Virus record (IMG/VR): IMGVR_UViG_3300007276_000271
Span: 1-25,395 of that record
DNA length: 25,395 nucleotides
Strand: one strand, 5' to 3'
Source: a virus
Positions 7,467-15,168 of this stretch are shown here, one piece after another. The stretch's first letter is position 1, and each line of letters begins with the position of its first letter. The notes under the pieces were generated by a model. The model searched no databases. It was not told the DNA's origin and was given only the letters and a program-made list of their open reading frames with translations. The position numbers were made by a program, and so were the translations under genes.

Positions 7467-7721
7467 TTAACTTGTAGGTGTTATTTTCTTACGTATTTCA
7501 TCAACTGTGTCGTGTAAAACGTCGCTTATTGATTCAATATGCTCATCAACTGTTACATCTTTGCCCTCCCATTCTTGCATAAGTCTATTGCCCTGAGCTT
7601 CCCACTGGTTAAAAAGCATTTTAAACTTTTTGCTTAATGTACCCTTTAACATCGTCTTTTGTTCAACGGTGGTTTTGAATAATGCTATTAATATGTCAGC
7701 TTCTACTATTTTGTTTTCCAT
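7467..7721 (-). CDS. 84-residue helical hypothetical protein
   Basis: An all-helical, charged protein: MENKIVEADILIALFKTTVE, then a basic segment TLSKKFKMLF, then an acidic C-terminal half (DVTVDEHIESISDVLHDTVDEIRKK). No domain, signal peptide or membrane segment is visible. It lies 11 bases after the 89-residue gene. The role is unknown. Confidence 0.5.
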   Translation of the reverse strand: MENKIVEADILIALFKTTVEQKTMLKGTLSKKFKMLFNQWEAQGNRLMQEWEGKDVTVDEHIESISDVLHDTVDEIRKKITPTS

Positions 7722-7732
7722 GTTGTTTGTTT

Positions 7733-8002
7733 TTATTCTGAAAAATCAAATTCAGTTTCATTAAAATCTTCAAGACTTATCATGTTTTCCAATGCGCTTA
7801 TTATCCTGCGCTTTGTTACTACCTTATCATTTTGATCGTATACCGTTATAATCTCAACGCCTACCAATTCAATACTAGAAAGGTATTCCGTTCCAAATTC
7901 ATGGTCAAAGGATTCATCAACTAAGTTACCTTCTACCTCCACTTCACATAGGTAAGTGATGCCGTTCAATTCAATTTCTTTTTCTTCGTAAGCTGTTGCC
8001 AT
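7733..8002 (-). CDS. 89-residue beta-rich hypothetical protein
   Basis: I choose the ATG at 8002 (MATAYEEKEIELNG) over an in-frame ATG at 8059. The extra 19 residues would be encoded by a regulatory region containing an inverted repeat and the stop codon of the preceding methyltransferase gene. The protein is acidic and alternates short beta strands (GITYLCEVEVEG, IELVGVEIITVYD). This resembles small phage hypothetical proteins of the replication region; the family is not known to me. It is the first gene behind the operator-like site at 8034-8051 and so probably starts a small accessory operon reaching 6213. Confidence 0.55.
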   Translation of the reverse strand: MATAYEEKEIELNGITYLCEVEVEGNLVDESFDHEFGTEYLSSIELVGVEIITVYDQNDKVVTKRRIISALENMISLEDFNETEFDFSE

Positions 8003-8033
8003 TTTGTTTAGTTTAATTGGTTTATGATGTAAA

Positions 8034-8051
8034 TATACACAAAATTGTATA
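8034..8051 (-). promoter_or_regulatory. Operator-like inverted repeat with possible -7 box
   Basis: The minus strand reads TATACAATTTTGTGTATA, an inverted repeat of TATACA and TGTATA separated by six bases. It runs into TTTA, so TATATTTA would be a one-mismatch -7 box overlapping the right half-site. It begins directly after the stop codon of the methyltransferase gene and lies about 30 bases before the ATG at 8002. The same 18-mer with one change occurs at 15483-15500. Confidence 0.5.
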
Positions 8052-8687
8052 CTACACAACTATTTCAGATGCTTTTATTATTTCAATACATAATTCTTCA
8101 GGAATTTTAGACCTGTTATAATTTCCTTTTACCCCTTGTGTTCCTGTTCTGCTTCCTCTTGGGGCAGCTTCATGGTGGCATTTACGATTACCATTAAAGC
8201 ACATCGGTCTTGGCTGCCATCCTTCAAGGTTAAAAAGAGAATGTATATTGTTGCTCCAAATATCAGTTGGTTTCATTCTTGTATCTCCATAACTACAATA
8301 AGTAACGGTTGTTCTTGGTATATTCATCATAAAATTCATCTTCCTAAGCATCCCTACAGGGTTCTCCATGTAGTAAATACAATCAAAATGCTTGATTATC
8401 TTCAAAGTGTTAGCTATTAATCTATCGCTTTTCTCTGCAAAGTCTGTTTTAGGAATTTGTCCATTTCTGTGGTGGCTTATCGCTGCTATTGAATAAGTGG
8501 TACAAGGTGGTGAAGCCCAAATCACATCAGGTTTAAACGGTATCATTTCAGGCGTTAAGTCTTCAATATCAATTGCTAAATCAATATTTTGAAAGGGCTT
8601 TAAGTCAACGCTAAAAACTTCATGTCCTAATGCTTCGGCTGCTTTTCCTACTGATCTACTGCCAGCAAACAATTCTAATATTTTCAT
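8052..8687 (-). CDS. C5-cytosine methyltransferase-like protein
   Basis: A 211-residue protein that probably transfers a methyl group from S-adenosylmethionine to cytosine C5. It has motif I LELFAGSRSVGKA (4-16), a motif II-like VFSVDLKP acidic strand end, motif IV WASPPCTTYS with the likely nucleophile Cys62, and motif VI-like MENPVG (107-112; ENP in place of the more common ENV). It is shorter than typical Dcm enzymes (300-400 residues) and lacks a large recognition domain, a feature of compact phage methylases. The C-terminal part contains CFNGNRKCHHEAAPRGS, with Cys/His residues that could bind metal. The ATG overlaps the VRR-NUC stop (ATGA). It ends the replication operon. Confidence 0.8.
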   Translation of the reverse strand: MKILELFAGSRSVGKAAEALGHEVFSVDLKPFQNIDLAIDIEDLTPEMIPFKPDVIWASPPCTTYSIAAISHHRNGQIPKTDFAEKSDRLIANTLKIIKHFDCIYYMENPVGMLRKMNFMMNIPRTTVTYCSYGDTRMKPTDIWSNNIHSLFNLEGWQPRPMCFNGNRKCHHEAAPRGSRTGTQGVKGNYNRSKIPEELCIEIIKASEIVV

Positions 8688-9016
8688 TTAACTATTTTCT
8701 TAAATTCTTCTAAACTTCTGACGACATAATACTCAAAACCTAAGTTGTTAACCTTGTTTTGGAAGTCAATTTGTGATTTTGATTGTCGCCCCTTTTCAAG
8801 TTTCAACTCAACAAAGATTATTCTGTTAGGTTGTATCACTATCAAATCAGAAACACCAGCCAGTAAACCAGTAGCTTTAAACTTTGCAGCTTCACTTTTT
8901 GACCGTAGGCCACCGTTAGGAACTGAAAAAATACAGTGTTGCGGGTCGCTTAATTTGTTGCAATAGCTATTGTGATACCATTTATAGAGTTTTGCTTGTA
9001 ATATGTCCTCAGTCAT
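8684..9016 (-). CDS. VRR-NUC domain nuclease
   Basis: A 110-residue protein, essentially a single VRR-NUC (PF08774) domain of the PD-(D/E)XK superfamily. Key features are E3 near the N-terminus, SVPNGGLRSKSEAAKFKATG leading to GVSDLIVI (the catalytic Asp), then IIFVELKLEKGRQSKSQIDFQ with the E-x-K pair and the family's conserved Ser-x-x-Q. It would cut branched or flapped DNA with a metal cofactor. It is encoded directly behind an SF2 helicase (overlapping by eight bases), a pairing common in phage replication modules, and the two may work together on replication intermediates. Confidence 0.88.
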   Translation of the reverse strand: MTEDILQAKLYKWYHNSYCNKLSDPQHCIFSVPNGGLRSKSEAAKFKATGLLAGVSDLIVIQPNRIIFVELKLEKGRQSKSQIDFQNKVNNLGFEYYVVRSLEEFKKIVK

Positions 9017-10601
9017 TTTGATAAGTTTTTGAAATTGCTTTTATAGTTTGGTTAGTAAAATCTTCAATAGTTCTCCTTCTGTTGCCTTCTAAATTACTGT
9101 CATTTATTGCGAAATAGTAAGGTAGAATAAAGTCTTTTGTTTTCTTAAATAGTACTCCTGTAGCCTTATTATGCTTAAACACCTGAATAGGTACGTTTTC
9201 AAACATTCCAGCAACATAGCTGTAAACTATCTTTCTTGCTGTTAGGCAATCTTTTTTCGCCTTTTGACAGTGTTCAATGATTTGTTTAGGTTTTGGAATA
9301 ACAGGCTTTCCTTCTCTTGTTGGTAGTCCAGTAACACCACCCCCGAACTTCCTTTCTTCATTGCAAACCTCACATTTTAAAGAGTTAGCTGCTATAATAC
9401 TTTCACAATTGTGACAAGTTCTTACTGCTGCTGGTTGTGCTGCTCCTACCTCTTTAGTTTCTTTGTCGTTAAATAAACTTTTCCACTCTCTAGGATCGCT
9501 CCAATTGCCAAAATCTTCTTTATTGTTACCCATATCAATCACTCTAAAGCTAGGTTTAAATATTTTGTCCGTTATTCTACCACCCCTTCCAACCATTTGA
9601 AGGTATAAATTAACAGATTTTGTTTTTTTATTCAAAAATATCGCTTCTACGTCTGTACAATCGAATCCAGTTGTGAACACGTGAACATTCAATAAAACAG
9701 CGTCAGGCGTATCTTTAAACCACTGTATCAAGTCTTTTCTGTTCTCGCTTTGGTTATTACTGTCATACATCTTAACATTTGCACCTATTTTTAGCATTGC
9801 TTCATAAAGCTTTTTATTCACTAAGGTGTTAGGGTTAAATATTATCGTCTTTTTATTTGATGCTAATTGCTGATAAGTTTGTACTGTGTTTGCAATTGCT
9901 TCAGGTGAGCCAAAAACCAAACCTATACTTTCCTCTGTGTATTCTCCGTTCGATGGATTGTAAACTAATTGGCTAGTGTCAATCTTTAATACAAAAGGGT
10001 CGTCTTTTACTAAATATTCTTTTTTAATTAGTTCGTTAATACCGATACCCTCAATTAATGTATGATAATAATCAGCTAAAGGCACGTTTTCTCTGTACTT
10101 TTTTAGCTTTCTATTGCAACACTTACCGCTTTTATCTTCCTCAATACCGCACTTTAAGCACTTGTAAAAGTATTTGCTCTTTTCATAGTTTGGTGTAGCT
10201 GTCAAACCTATTACTTTACCTTTGAATAAGTCTAGTATCTTCATAAATTCGCCCCTATGAGCTTCGTCAATAATGATATTATCAAAGCTATTCACATCAA
10301 TAAGCCCTTTCTTTACTCTATTATGAAGGGTTTGAACCATTGCAACACAAATATCTTTGCTCAGGTGCTTAACTTTTGGAAGTAGTAAGTCGTGTTCTTC
10401 TTTCAATGTAGCTGACGTCTGATGCACTAACTCTTCTCTGTGGACGCATACTAAGGTTTTACCATTTAAGAGCGTTACAAGCTCTGAAAATATCACTGTC
10501 TTACCTCCACCTGTCGCTAATGAAACACAGCAACGTTGATTTGTTTCAAGATGAGTAAGAACTTTGCTTACTACATCTTTTTGATAGTCTCTTAAAATCA
10601 T
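9009..10601 (-). CDS. SF2 DEAH-box helicase with zinc motifs
   Basis: A 530-residue SF2 helicase/translocase of the SSL2/UvsW-like type. It shows a Q-like motif RDYQKD (4-9), Walker A ATGGGKT (29-35), DEAH at 112-115, GLTATP at 132-137, a helicase-C domain with TTGFDCTDVEA, and motif VI QMVGRGGR (335-342). A Cys cluster is inserted directly after motif III (C148-x2-C151, C161-C162), and a second CxxC...CxxC set is at 396-413, probably zinc ribbons. It may remodel replication forks or recombination intermediates. It sits between the primase-helicase and the VRR-NUC nuclease in one operon. Confidence 0.9.
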   Translation of the reverse strand: MILRDYQKDVVSKVLTHLETNQRCCVSLATGGGKTVIFSELVTLLNGKTLVCVHREELVHQTSATLKEEHDLLLPKVKHLSKDICVAMVQTLHNRVKKGLIDVNSFDNIIIDEAHRGEFMKILDLFKGKVIGLTATPNYEKSKYFYKCLKCGIEEDKSGKCCNRKLKKYRENVPLADYYHTLIEGIGINELIKKEYLVKDDPFVLKIDTSQLVYNPSNGEYTEESIGLVFGSPEAIANTVQTYQQLASNKKTIIFNPNTLVNKKLYEAMLKIGANVKMYDSNNQSENRKDLIQWFKDTPDAVLLNVHVFTTGFDCTDVEAIFLNKKTKSVNLYLQMVGRGGRITDKIFKPSFRVIDMGNNKEDFGNWSDPREWKSLFNDKETKEVGAAQPAAVRTCHNCESIIAANSLKCEVCNEERKFGGGVTGLPTREGKPVIPKPKQIIEHCQKAKKDCLTARKIVYSYVAGMFENVPIQVFKHNKATGVLFKKTKDFILPYYFAINDSNLEGNRRRTIEDFTNQTIKAISKTYQND

Positions 10602-10603
10602 GA

Positions 10604-12961
10604 TTAAAATGGTAGTTTTTCAATTGGTTCTTCTTCACCAATATAAAAGTTAATTACTCCGTTAAATTTTCCCTCTCTGAATGAAATTTCGTTAAACTCA
10701 CAATATCCTTTTACTTTTTTATTGAAATTTTGCGCTGTGTTAAACTTAGCAAGTGTTGGGTATTGTCTATTAAAGTCGTCTCTAAACTCTTTTCTATTGA
10801 TTGGGTTACCATCAAACATTTTAGAGTCCATAAATTCTAGCAACTCGGCACCGCTTTCATTTTTAAACTTCCTGAATTTTAGATTTACCTTATCACTTTG
10901 TTTTAACCCATTCTTTAAAAAGAACTGCACCGCTCTAATCATGAAGTTGTCGAAGCTTGCCCACTCTGTAGCATCCCATTCAGAAAAGAATAACTGATTG
11001 AACTCCATTTCAGGCGTCCAGCTATCGTTAAAATGGTTAGCTATCTCAACCTCAAACACTCTTCGCTCGTGACTTGCACCGCTACCATTAACAGTGTAGT
11101 TAGTTGTAATTGATATTTTCGGGCTTTCTTCAAATGGTATTTGATACGAATCCTTACCTTTCTTTTCAACTGTCATACCCTCCGTAATGATTGAAAATAA
11201 GCTTTCAAAGTTAAAGCGTTTCGGTACGTCATCCATTAAGAAAATTTGAGTGTCTTTGTTTACCTTCTGATAAGCGAATTGGTTTTTTGAATCAAACTTT
11301 TTACCATCCTCAATAACTATATTTTTAATGTGTCCTATTGCCTTGTGTATTAATCCTTTACCTGAACCACCGTTCGGTATGTCCTCGCTTATCATTTCGT
11401 CATTGAATATAATTGCTTTGGGCTTTGCTTCATTTTGATAAGAGTGCATTAAATACCCTATTACAGATTTTAAAGTATAGTACCTGTCTATGTTCTCACC
11501 AGCTAACTTCCAAATAAAGGTCTTAAATACGCCGTCGCTCTCTTCTTTTATTTGTATGTCTCTTTTTATTACTTGGTTCTTCCATATTAAGTCTGTAATA
11601 TCTGAGTAGTTAAGTATCTCAATATTGTCTCTTGTTGTCTTGACTGCTGCATTTTGATAATATACATAAGACTCTTTTGCTGTGTCTCTATTGAATTTAA
11701 CGTCTATTGTTTTAATCATTGACAAAAATCGCGAATCAAAGTAAGATGTAATATTTGCCATTAATTCAAAAGCATCAATCAAACCTCTTTTCCTTAAATC
11801 AGCTAAAACAAAATCTTTTATTTTTGACTCTTCAAATACTGAAATAAAATTCTTATCATTTTTAACGAATATGTAAGCTCCACTATTAGCGTCAGGGTAG
11901 AATTTAAATATATTATTATGTTCTAGGTATTGCAAAAACCTGAATGAAGCCAGTTTAATTTGGTCGTTGTCTGTGTAGTACCAAAACTCATCAAGTTGTA
12001 AATCCTTTTTGTGGCTTTCAAACTCTTCTTTCACCTTCTCAAAATCAAGGTCTTTCGCCTTGTGTTTTAATCTTTCAATACTTTCGCCAGCTATTGCAAG
12101 ATGCTTTATTTCTTTAACCATCTTAGTGTCTTCAAAGCTCTTTGTGTTGTGCTCCTTTGTGTACTTATAAGCTGAATCAATTAGCTTTTGTATTTCAACT
12201 TCTTTACCTCCTGAGTTGTATCTCATTAAATACCCTTCACAAGTACCTTTGTCAATACCAAAAGCATTCATTTGTCTAGCATAAGAATGTAGGTTGTTGT
12301 TCCTGTTGGTTGTTGTCCAGCGTTTTTTAAACCACTTTTCAAGTCTTTCGGCAACTTCATTCTTATCAGTAATTGGAATATTAACAACCTTTGTTTCTAC
12401 TGGTAATGGTCTATTGAATTTATCAGTAAAGATTTCACTTTCATTATTTAAATAAAGCTCTTCGTCATAGCTAAAATAACAAGCTCTTGCAATGTCTTTT
12501 GTTGATTCATCTAGTTCATAATACTTTTTATAATGGTTAGTTAATTCATGGTAATAGTCTTGATAATCGTTGTTGTTATCTACACTTGGAATTTTAACAA
12601 GCACTTTCAATCCATCACCTGAAGGTGAAACAAAAGAGGAAAATGTATAAGGGTCTTGATTTATTTGCGTCCTTAACTCTTCAAGGCTGCTAACATCGTC
12701 AAAGTCTAAACAAGCAAGTCCTGAATGAGCTTTCAAGTTTGAGTTTGATCTACTGGTAAACGTTCCACAAAAAGTCGTATAAGGTAACAGGCTTTTAAGT
12801 TTGTTACGTTCACTCTTTTCTTTTTCTATTCTGATTGCAGCTATCTTACTTTTGTAAGCTCCACTTTTAATTAAATCAAGCACTTTCAGAACTGAGGTGT
12901 CTTTGATTGGTGCTATCGCTTTGATAGATTTGTAAATTGATACTTTCATAAAGTTTTGCAT
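10604..12961 (-). CDS. Primase-helicase (VirE/BT4734-type N-domain plus SF3 helicase)
   Basis: A 785-residue replication protein. Residues 1-185 look like the BT4734/VirE N-terminal domain, related to archaeo-eukaryotic primases: ACLDFDDV (83-90, acidic DxD pair) and SFVSPSGDGLKVLVKI (109-124). The C-terminal part is a superfamily 3 helicase, with Walker A NGGSGKG (530-536), Walker B IFLMDD (573-578), motif C ISITTN (616-621) and an arginine finger near HERR (631-634). It probably primes and unwinds phage DNA. I start at ATG 12961, preceded by AAAGAGG eight bases upstream. The frame is open further upstream to 13054, but that stretch overlaps the promoter and leader. An alternative ATG at 12949 is possible. 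Confidence 0.87.
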   Translation of the reverse strand: MQNFMKVSIYKSIKAIAPIKDTSVLKVLDLIKSGAYKSKIAAIRIEKEKSERNKLKSLLPYTTFCGTFTSRSNSNLKAHSGLACLDFDDVSSLEELRTQINQDPYTFSSFVSPSGDGLKVLVKIPSVDNNNDYQDYYHELTNHYKKYYELDESTKDIARACYFSYDEELYLNNESEIFTDKFNRPLPVETKVVNIPITDKNEVAERLEKWFKKRWTTTNRNNNLHSYARQMNAFGIDKGTCEGYLMRYNSGGKEVEIQKLIDSAYKYTKEHNTKSFEDTKMVKEIKHLAIAGESIERLKHKAKDLDFEKVKEEFESHKKDLQLDEFWYYTDNDQIKLASFRFLQYLEHNNIFKFYPDANSGAYIFVKNDKNFISVFEESKIKDFVLADLRKRGLIDAFELMANITSYFDSRFLSMIKTIDVKFNRDTAKESYVYYQNAAVKTTRDNIEILNYSDITDLIWKNQVIKRDIQIKEESDGVFKTFIWKLAGENIDRYYTLKSVIGYLMHSYQNEAKPKAIIFNDEMISEDIPNGGSGKGLIHKAIGHIKNIVIEDGKKFDSKNQFAYQKVNKDTQIFLMDDVPKRFNFESLFSIITEGMTVEKKGKDSYQIPFEESPKISITTNYTVNGSGASHERRVFEVEIANHFNDSWTPEMEFNQLFFSEWDATEWASFDNFMIRAVQFFLKNGLKQSDKVNLKFRKFKNESGAELLEFMDSKMFDGNPINRKEFRDDFNRQYPTLAKFNTAQNFNKKVKGYCEFNEISFREGKFNGVINFYIGEEEPIEKLPF

Positions 12962-12985
12962 AAAAAAAACCTCTTTAAAGTAGGT

Positions 12986-13041
12986 GCTGGGAGAACCTAA
13001 ATTAAAGAAGTTTAAAATAAATATTGTTTGAAGTTCCCAGC
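12986..13041 (-). promoter_or_regulatory. Structured 5' leader of the replication operon
   Basis: In the leader between the promoter and the primase ATG, GCTGGGA (13035-13041 read on minus) pairs with TCCCAGC (12986-12992), closing a long AT-rich loop of about 42 bases. Two further A-T/C-G pairs are possible past a small bulge. The predicted mRNA 5' end is only a few bases from the stem, so it could protect the message or expose the AAAGAGG ribosome site behind it. Confidence 0.4.
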
Positions 13042-13051
13042 TTCGATGACA

Positions 13052-13083
13052 CAAATATAAAAATAATATTCTGATTAAACAAA
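13052..13083 (-). promoter_or_regulatory. Bacteroidetes-type promoter of the replication operon
   Basis: The minus strand has TTTG (13080-13083), a 20-base spacer, and TATATTTG (13052-13059). This is a full match to the Bacteroidetes primary sigma factor consensus TTTG-N(17-23)-TAnnTTTG, and the only site in the window where both elements match. It drives the primase-helicase operon, with a leader of about 85 bases. Confidence 0.75.
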
Positions 13084-13307
13084 CACTGGTAAAAAGGTAA
13101 AAAAAAAGAGCTTGTTTACCCCCTATAGGGAATATACTTTTTTTTATAAAAAACGTAAATAAAATAATCGTTTTTTACATTAAAAACAGTGTTGCTATCT
13201 TATATTAAGTATAGGGTTAATTTTTGCTTTTTTGCCTTTCCTTTACTGTTGTTGAGCTGTAGCCGTTTTAAGTTTTGCCAGTTTTCCAAAACTTTTTGCC
13301 CTAAACC
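13084..13307. other. AT-rich intergenic region, candidate replication origin
   Basis: No gene is visible here on either strand. Notable elements are two tandem copies of GGTAAAAA (from 13090), a palindrome CCCTATAGGG near 13122, and an inverted repeat AAAAAACG/CGTTTTTT around 13148-13177. There is also an inverted pair AACACTG (13082) and CAGTGTT (about 13188). The region lies between the DnaA-domain-IV gene and the primase-helicase operon, where a phage origin would be expected. I saw no canonical bacterial DnaA box (TTATnCACA). The origin call is inference. Confidence 0.35.
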
Positions 13308-13336
13308 AAAAAAAAGCCACCCCGAAGAGTAGCTTT
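13308..13336 (-). terminator. Rho-independent terminator with UUCG loop
   Basis: On the minus strand a 10-bp stem, AAAGCTACTC paired with GGGTGGCTTT (two G-U pairs), encloses the stable tetraloop TTCG and runs into eight T residues. It lies 19 bases after the stop of the DnaA-like gene and separates the recombination operon from the replication operon. Confidence 0.88.
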
Positions 13337-13354
13337 TCAAAAAGTCTGATATTA

Positions 13355-13822
13355 TTAAACCCTACTTACACAATCATTTTCTTTGCTCCACTGCTTTAAG
13401 ATTACCATTTTTTCAGGTGTATCATAAAAACCTACACTGTTACTTGTAAGCTCTTTACTTCCAAAATGCTCAGGGTTATAAGCTCCAATGATTGATTTAA
13501 TTTGCTTTACGTGGGCCGCTACGTCATCGTACAAGTCGAATTGTGTCTGAATTTTTAACTTTCCATGTATTACACTTGCATGATCTCGGTTTATGAATTT
13601 GCCTATTTCTTTTAACGTCTTGTTAAAGGTTGTATTGTAAGCCAAATAGCAAAAGATGTGCCTGGCATAAACTATTTTCGCCAGTCTGTTACTGCTTCTC
13701 ACTTCGTCTTTTGATACCCCTAAGACGCTACAAGTCGTTTCAAGTACATTATTTAAGCTAACACCTTTGCAGACGTTTAAGCCAACAAAGATTTCTGATT
13801 TGATCCGTTGTTCTTTTGTCAT
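13355..13822 (-). CDS. DnaA domain IV-like DNA-binding protein
   Basis: A 155-residue protein whose core (about 30-92) matches the DnaA C-terminal domain: VSKDEVRSSNRLAKIVYARHI..., IGKFINRDHASVIHGKLKI. The latter is the signature segment that binds DnaA boxes (RDHTTV-H in bacterial DnaA; here RDHASVIHG at 79-87). The AAA+ ATPase domain is absent. It probably binds specific sites, perhaps to mark the phage origin and recruit the primase-helicase, or to act as a regulator. It is the last gene of the recombination operon and faces the AT-rich intergenic region. The start ATG overlaps the upstream stop as ATGA. Confidence 0.85.
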   Translation of the reverse strand: MTKEQRIKSEIFVGLNVCKGVSLNNVLETTCSVLGVSKDEVRSSNRLAKIVYARHIFCYLAYNTTFNKTLKEIGKFINRDHASVIHGKLKIQTQFDLYDDVAAHVKQIKSIIGAYNPEHFGSKELTSNSVGFYDTPEKMVILKQWSKENDCVSRV

Positions 13823-14001
13823 TTTTTTATAAATTTTAAAGTTTTTAAAGAAAATATTATTTTTTCGATTTCAACGTGTAGCGCCCTAGTTTGTCCACTC
13901 GTTAAGTTTTCATTTTGTAGTTCAATTCTTACATTTCTTAAATCCATTTCATGCTTGATAATTGTAAGTTCAAGACGGTCTATTATGTTTGGTTCGCTCA
14001 T
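13819..14001 (-). CDS. 60-residue coiled-coil hypothetical protein
   Basis: A small, charged, all-helical protein with heptad-like spacing (IIDRLELTIIKHEMDLRNVRI, then LHVEIEKIIFSLKTLKF). It may dimerise. No family is recognised. Its TGA overlaps the DnaA-like ATG, so the two are probably co-translated; a partner role is conceivable but not shown. Confidence 0.55.
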   Translation of the reverse strand: MSEPNIIDRLELTIIKHEMDLRNVRIELQNENLTSGQTRALHVEIEKIIFSLKTLKFIKK

Positions 14002-14003
14002 TG

Positions 14004-14645
14004 TTATTTATTTAAAAGTTCACTTAAATACTGCTGATAATACTTGTTTGCTACCTCGTAACGCTCTAGCATCTTTGTTTCAAGTGCTTCGTCACGTTCG
14101 ATGTTTACCGTTGAAATTCTACTAGCAGGATCAATATGGTCAACCTTATGAATCTTTTTATTATCCCAGTCTTTTAAAAGGCTATCAGGTGTACTAATCA
14201 TGCAGTAACGTATTGATGCCTTTGGTTTGTTCCATAACATCATGTAGCCCCTTAATTGCCAATCGTAACCGCTTTTCTTAACTGCTGCGGCTGCATCTTC
14301 TTGAAAGGCTGGGAAAGTTTCTAAACTCCAAGAGCTTTTGACATCAAGTATTTCGTCATCAGTTACAATATCAGCTTCACCCGTTAACCAGTCGTTAGTC
14401 TTGCGCTCTTCATTCTTCACGTACTTGTTAAAAGTAGCATCGTTAAGAAGATTAATTGAAAGGTTTTCGTAATCAATACCTTTGTTAATTGCTGGCGTAT
14501 CTAGTTGTTTTCTGTATTTAAACACTTCCTCTTTTACCATTTCTTTAAGCCATGTTTTAGTCGTTGCGCTTAATTCTTCTGTTTTTCCTCTTGGGTTAGT
14601 CATCATTTTAGATAAACTTGAACACCTTACTATTAAATTTTTCAT
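14004..14645 (-). CDS. Recombination exonuclease (YqaJ/lambda-exo-like, PD-(D/E)XK)
   Basis: A 213-residue nuclease that would chew dsDNA ends to feed the annealing protein. Visible motifs are E60 in NKGIDYE, D92 in LTGEADIV, D101-x-K103 in ILDVKSS, and the Q130-containing helix WQLRGYMML typical of the YqaJ/lambda exonuclease group. The N-terminal segment RCSSLSKMMTNPR resembles the start of this family. Its ATG overlaps the stop of the ERF gene (ATGA), the expected exonuclease-annealase pair of a phage homologous recombination system. Confidence 0.86.
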   Translation of the reverse strand: MKNLIVRCSSLSKMMTNPRGKTEELSATTKTWLKEMVKEEVFKYRKQLDTPAINKGIDYENLSINLLNDATFNKYVKNEERKTNDWLTGEADIVTDDEILDVKSSWSLETFPAFQEDAAAAVKKSGYDWQLRGYMMLWNKPKASIRYCMISTPDSLLKDWDNKKIHKVDHIDPASRISTVNIERDEALETKMLERYEVANKYYQQYLSELLNK

Positions 14646-15166
14646 GCTTCTAATTGTTTTAAGTCGTTATTTTGTTCTGCTGTTAATGCGTATTTCGCTT
14701 GCAAACCTTCCACTGTAAAATCACCCGTTTTGATAGCGTCTATAGCTTTTAAGAACCTTTCTTTGTTTAGTGCTCCCTTTGTCGGTGGTGCTGGTTTTTC
14801 TTCTCCTTTTGCGTCGCTATCTACATCAGTAACTAATCCAAGTGCAGAGCTTAAAGAGTACCTTCTGTAATAAGTTATTCCTGAGCCGTTAACTTGAAAG
14901 GTGTTCATCCCTTTAAGAGTCATTCCTTGCGGAATCTCTGAAATACTTTCGATACTTTCACCGCTTTCAGTGTGGAATATTACCGTTTTAATGTTAGTAC
15001 CGTCAAGCAATTGAGTAAAGCCTAGATCATGCTTTTTTAATATTGGATTGATTACTCTAAAGATTGTCTTTAAATCGCTGTAAGTGTACCCGTAACCCTT
15101 AGTTCCTTGATGTATTGCTGGAACTTCTTGTTGAAACGCTGCTAATGCTTTGTATAAGTTTTTCAT
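14642..15166 (-). CDS. erf: ERF-family single-strand annealing protein
   Basis: A 174-residue protein of the ERF superfamily, which pairs complementary single strands during phage recombination. It shows the family's N-terminal ALAAFQQEVPAI helix, the Y-x-Y-x-D-L motif in YGYTYSDLKTIFRVINPILKKHDL, and the diagnostic GSGITYYRRYSLSSALGL with a following D-x-D-x-D-like acidic segment. Residues after about 132 are low-complexity then helical, a typical variable tail. It is partnered with the exonuclease gene immediately downstream. Confidence 0.9.
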   Translation of the reverse strand: MKNLYKALAAFQQEVPAIHQGTKGYGYTYSDLKTIFRVINPILKKHDLGFTQLLDGTNIKTVIFHTESGESIESISEIPQGMTLKGMNTFQVNGSGITYYRRYSLSSALGLVTDVDSDAKGEEKPAPPTKGALNKERFLKAIDAIKTGDFTVEGLQAKYALTAEQNNDLKQLEA

Positions 15167-15168
15167 AA

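Noticed and set aside
8003-8059. N-terminal extension of the 89-residue protein
   Set aside because: The extra codons cover the operator-like repeat and the preceding gene's stop; the downstream ATG is in a better context.
12962-13054. N-terminal extension of the primase-helicase (31 residues)
   Set aside because: It would overlap the promoter -7 box and the leader hairpin, and a ribosome site is placed correctly for the ATG at 12961.
13084-13307. Classical DnaA boxes (TTATnCACA) in the intergenic region
   Set aside because: None found by eye, so the origin suggestion rests on context and repeats only.
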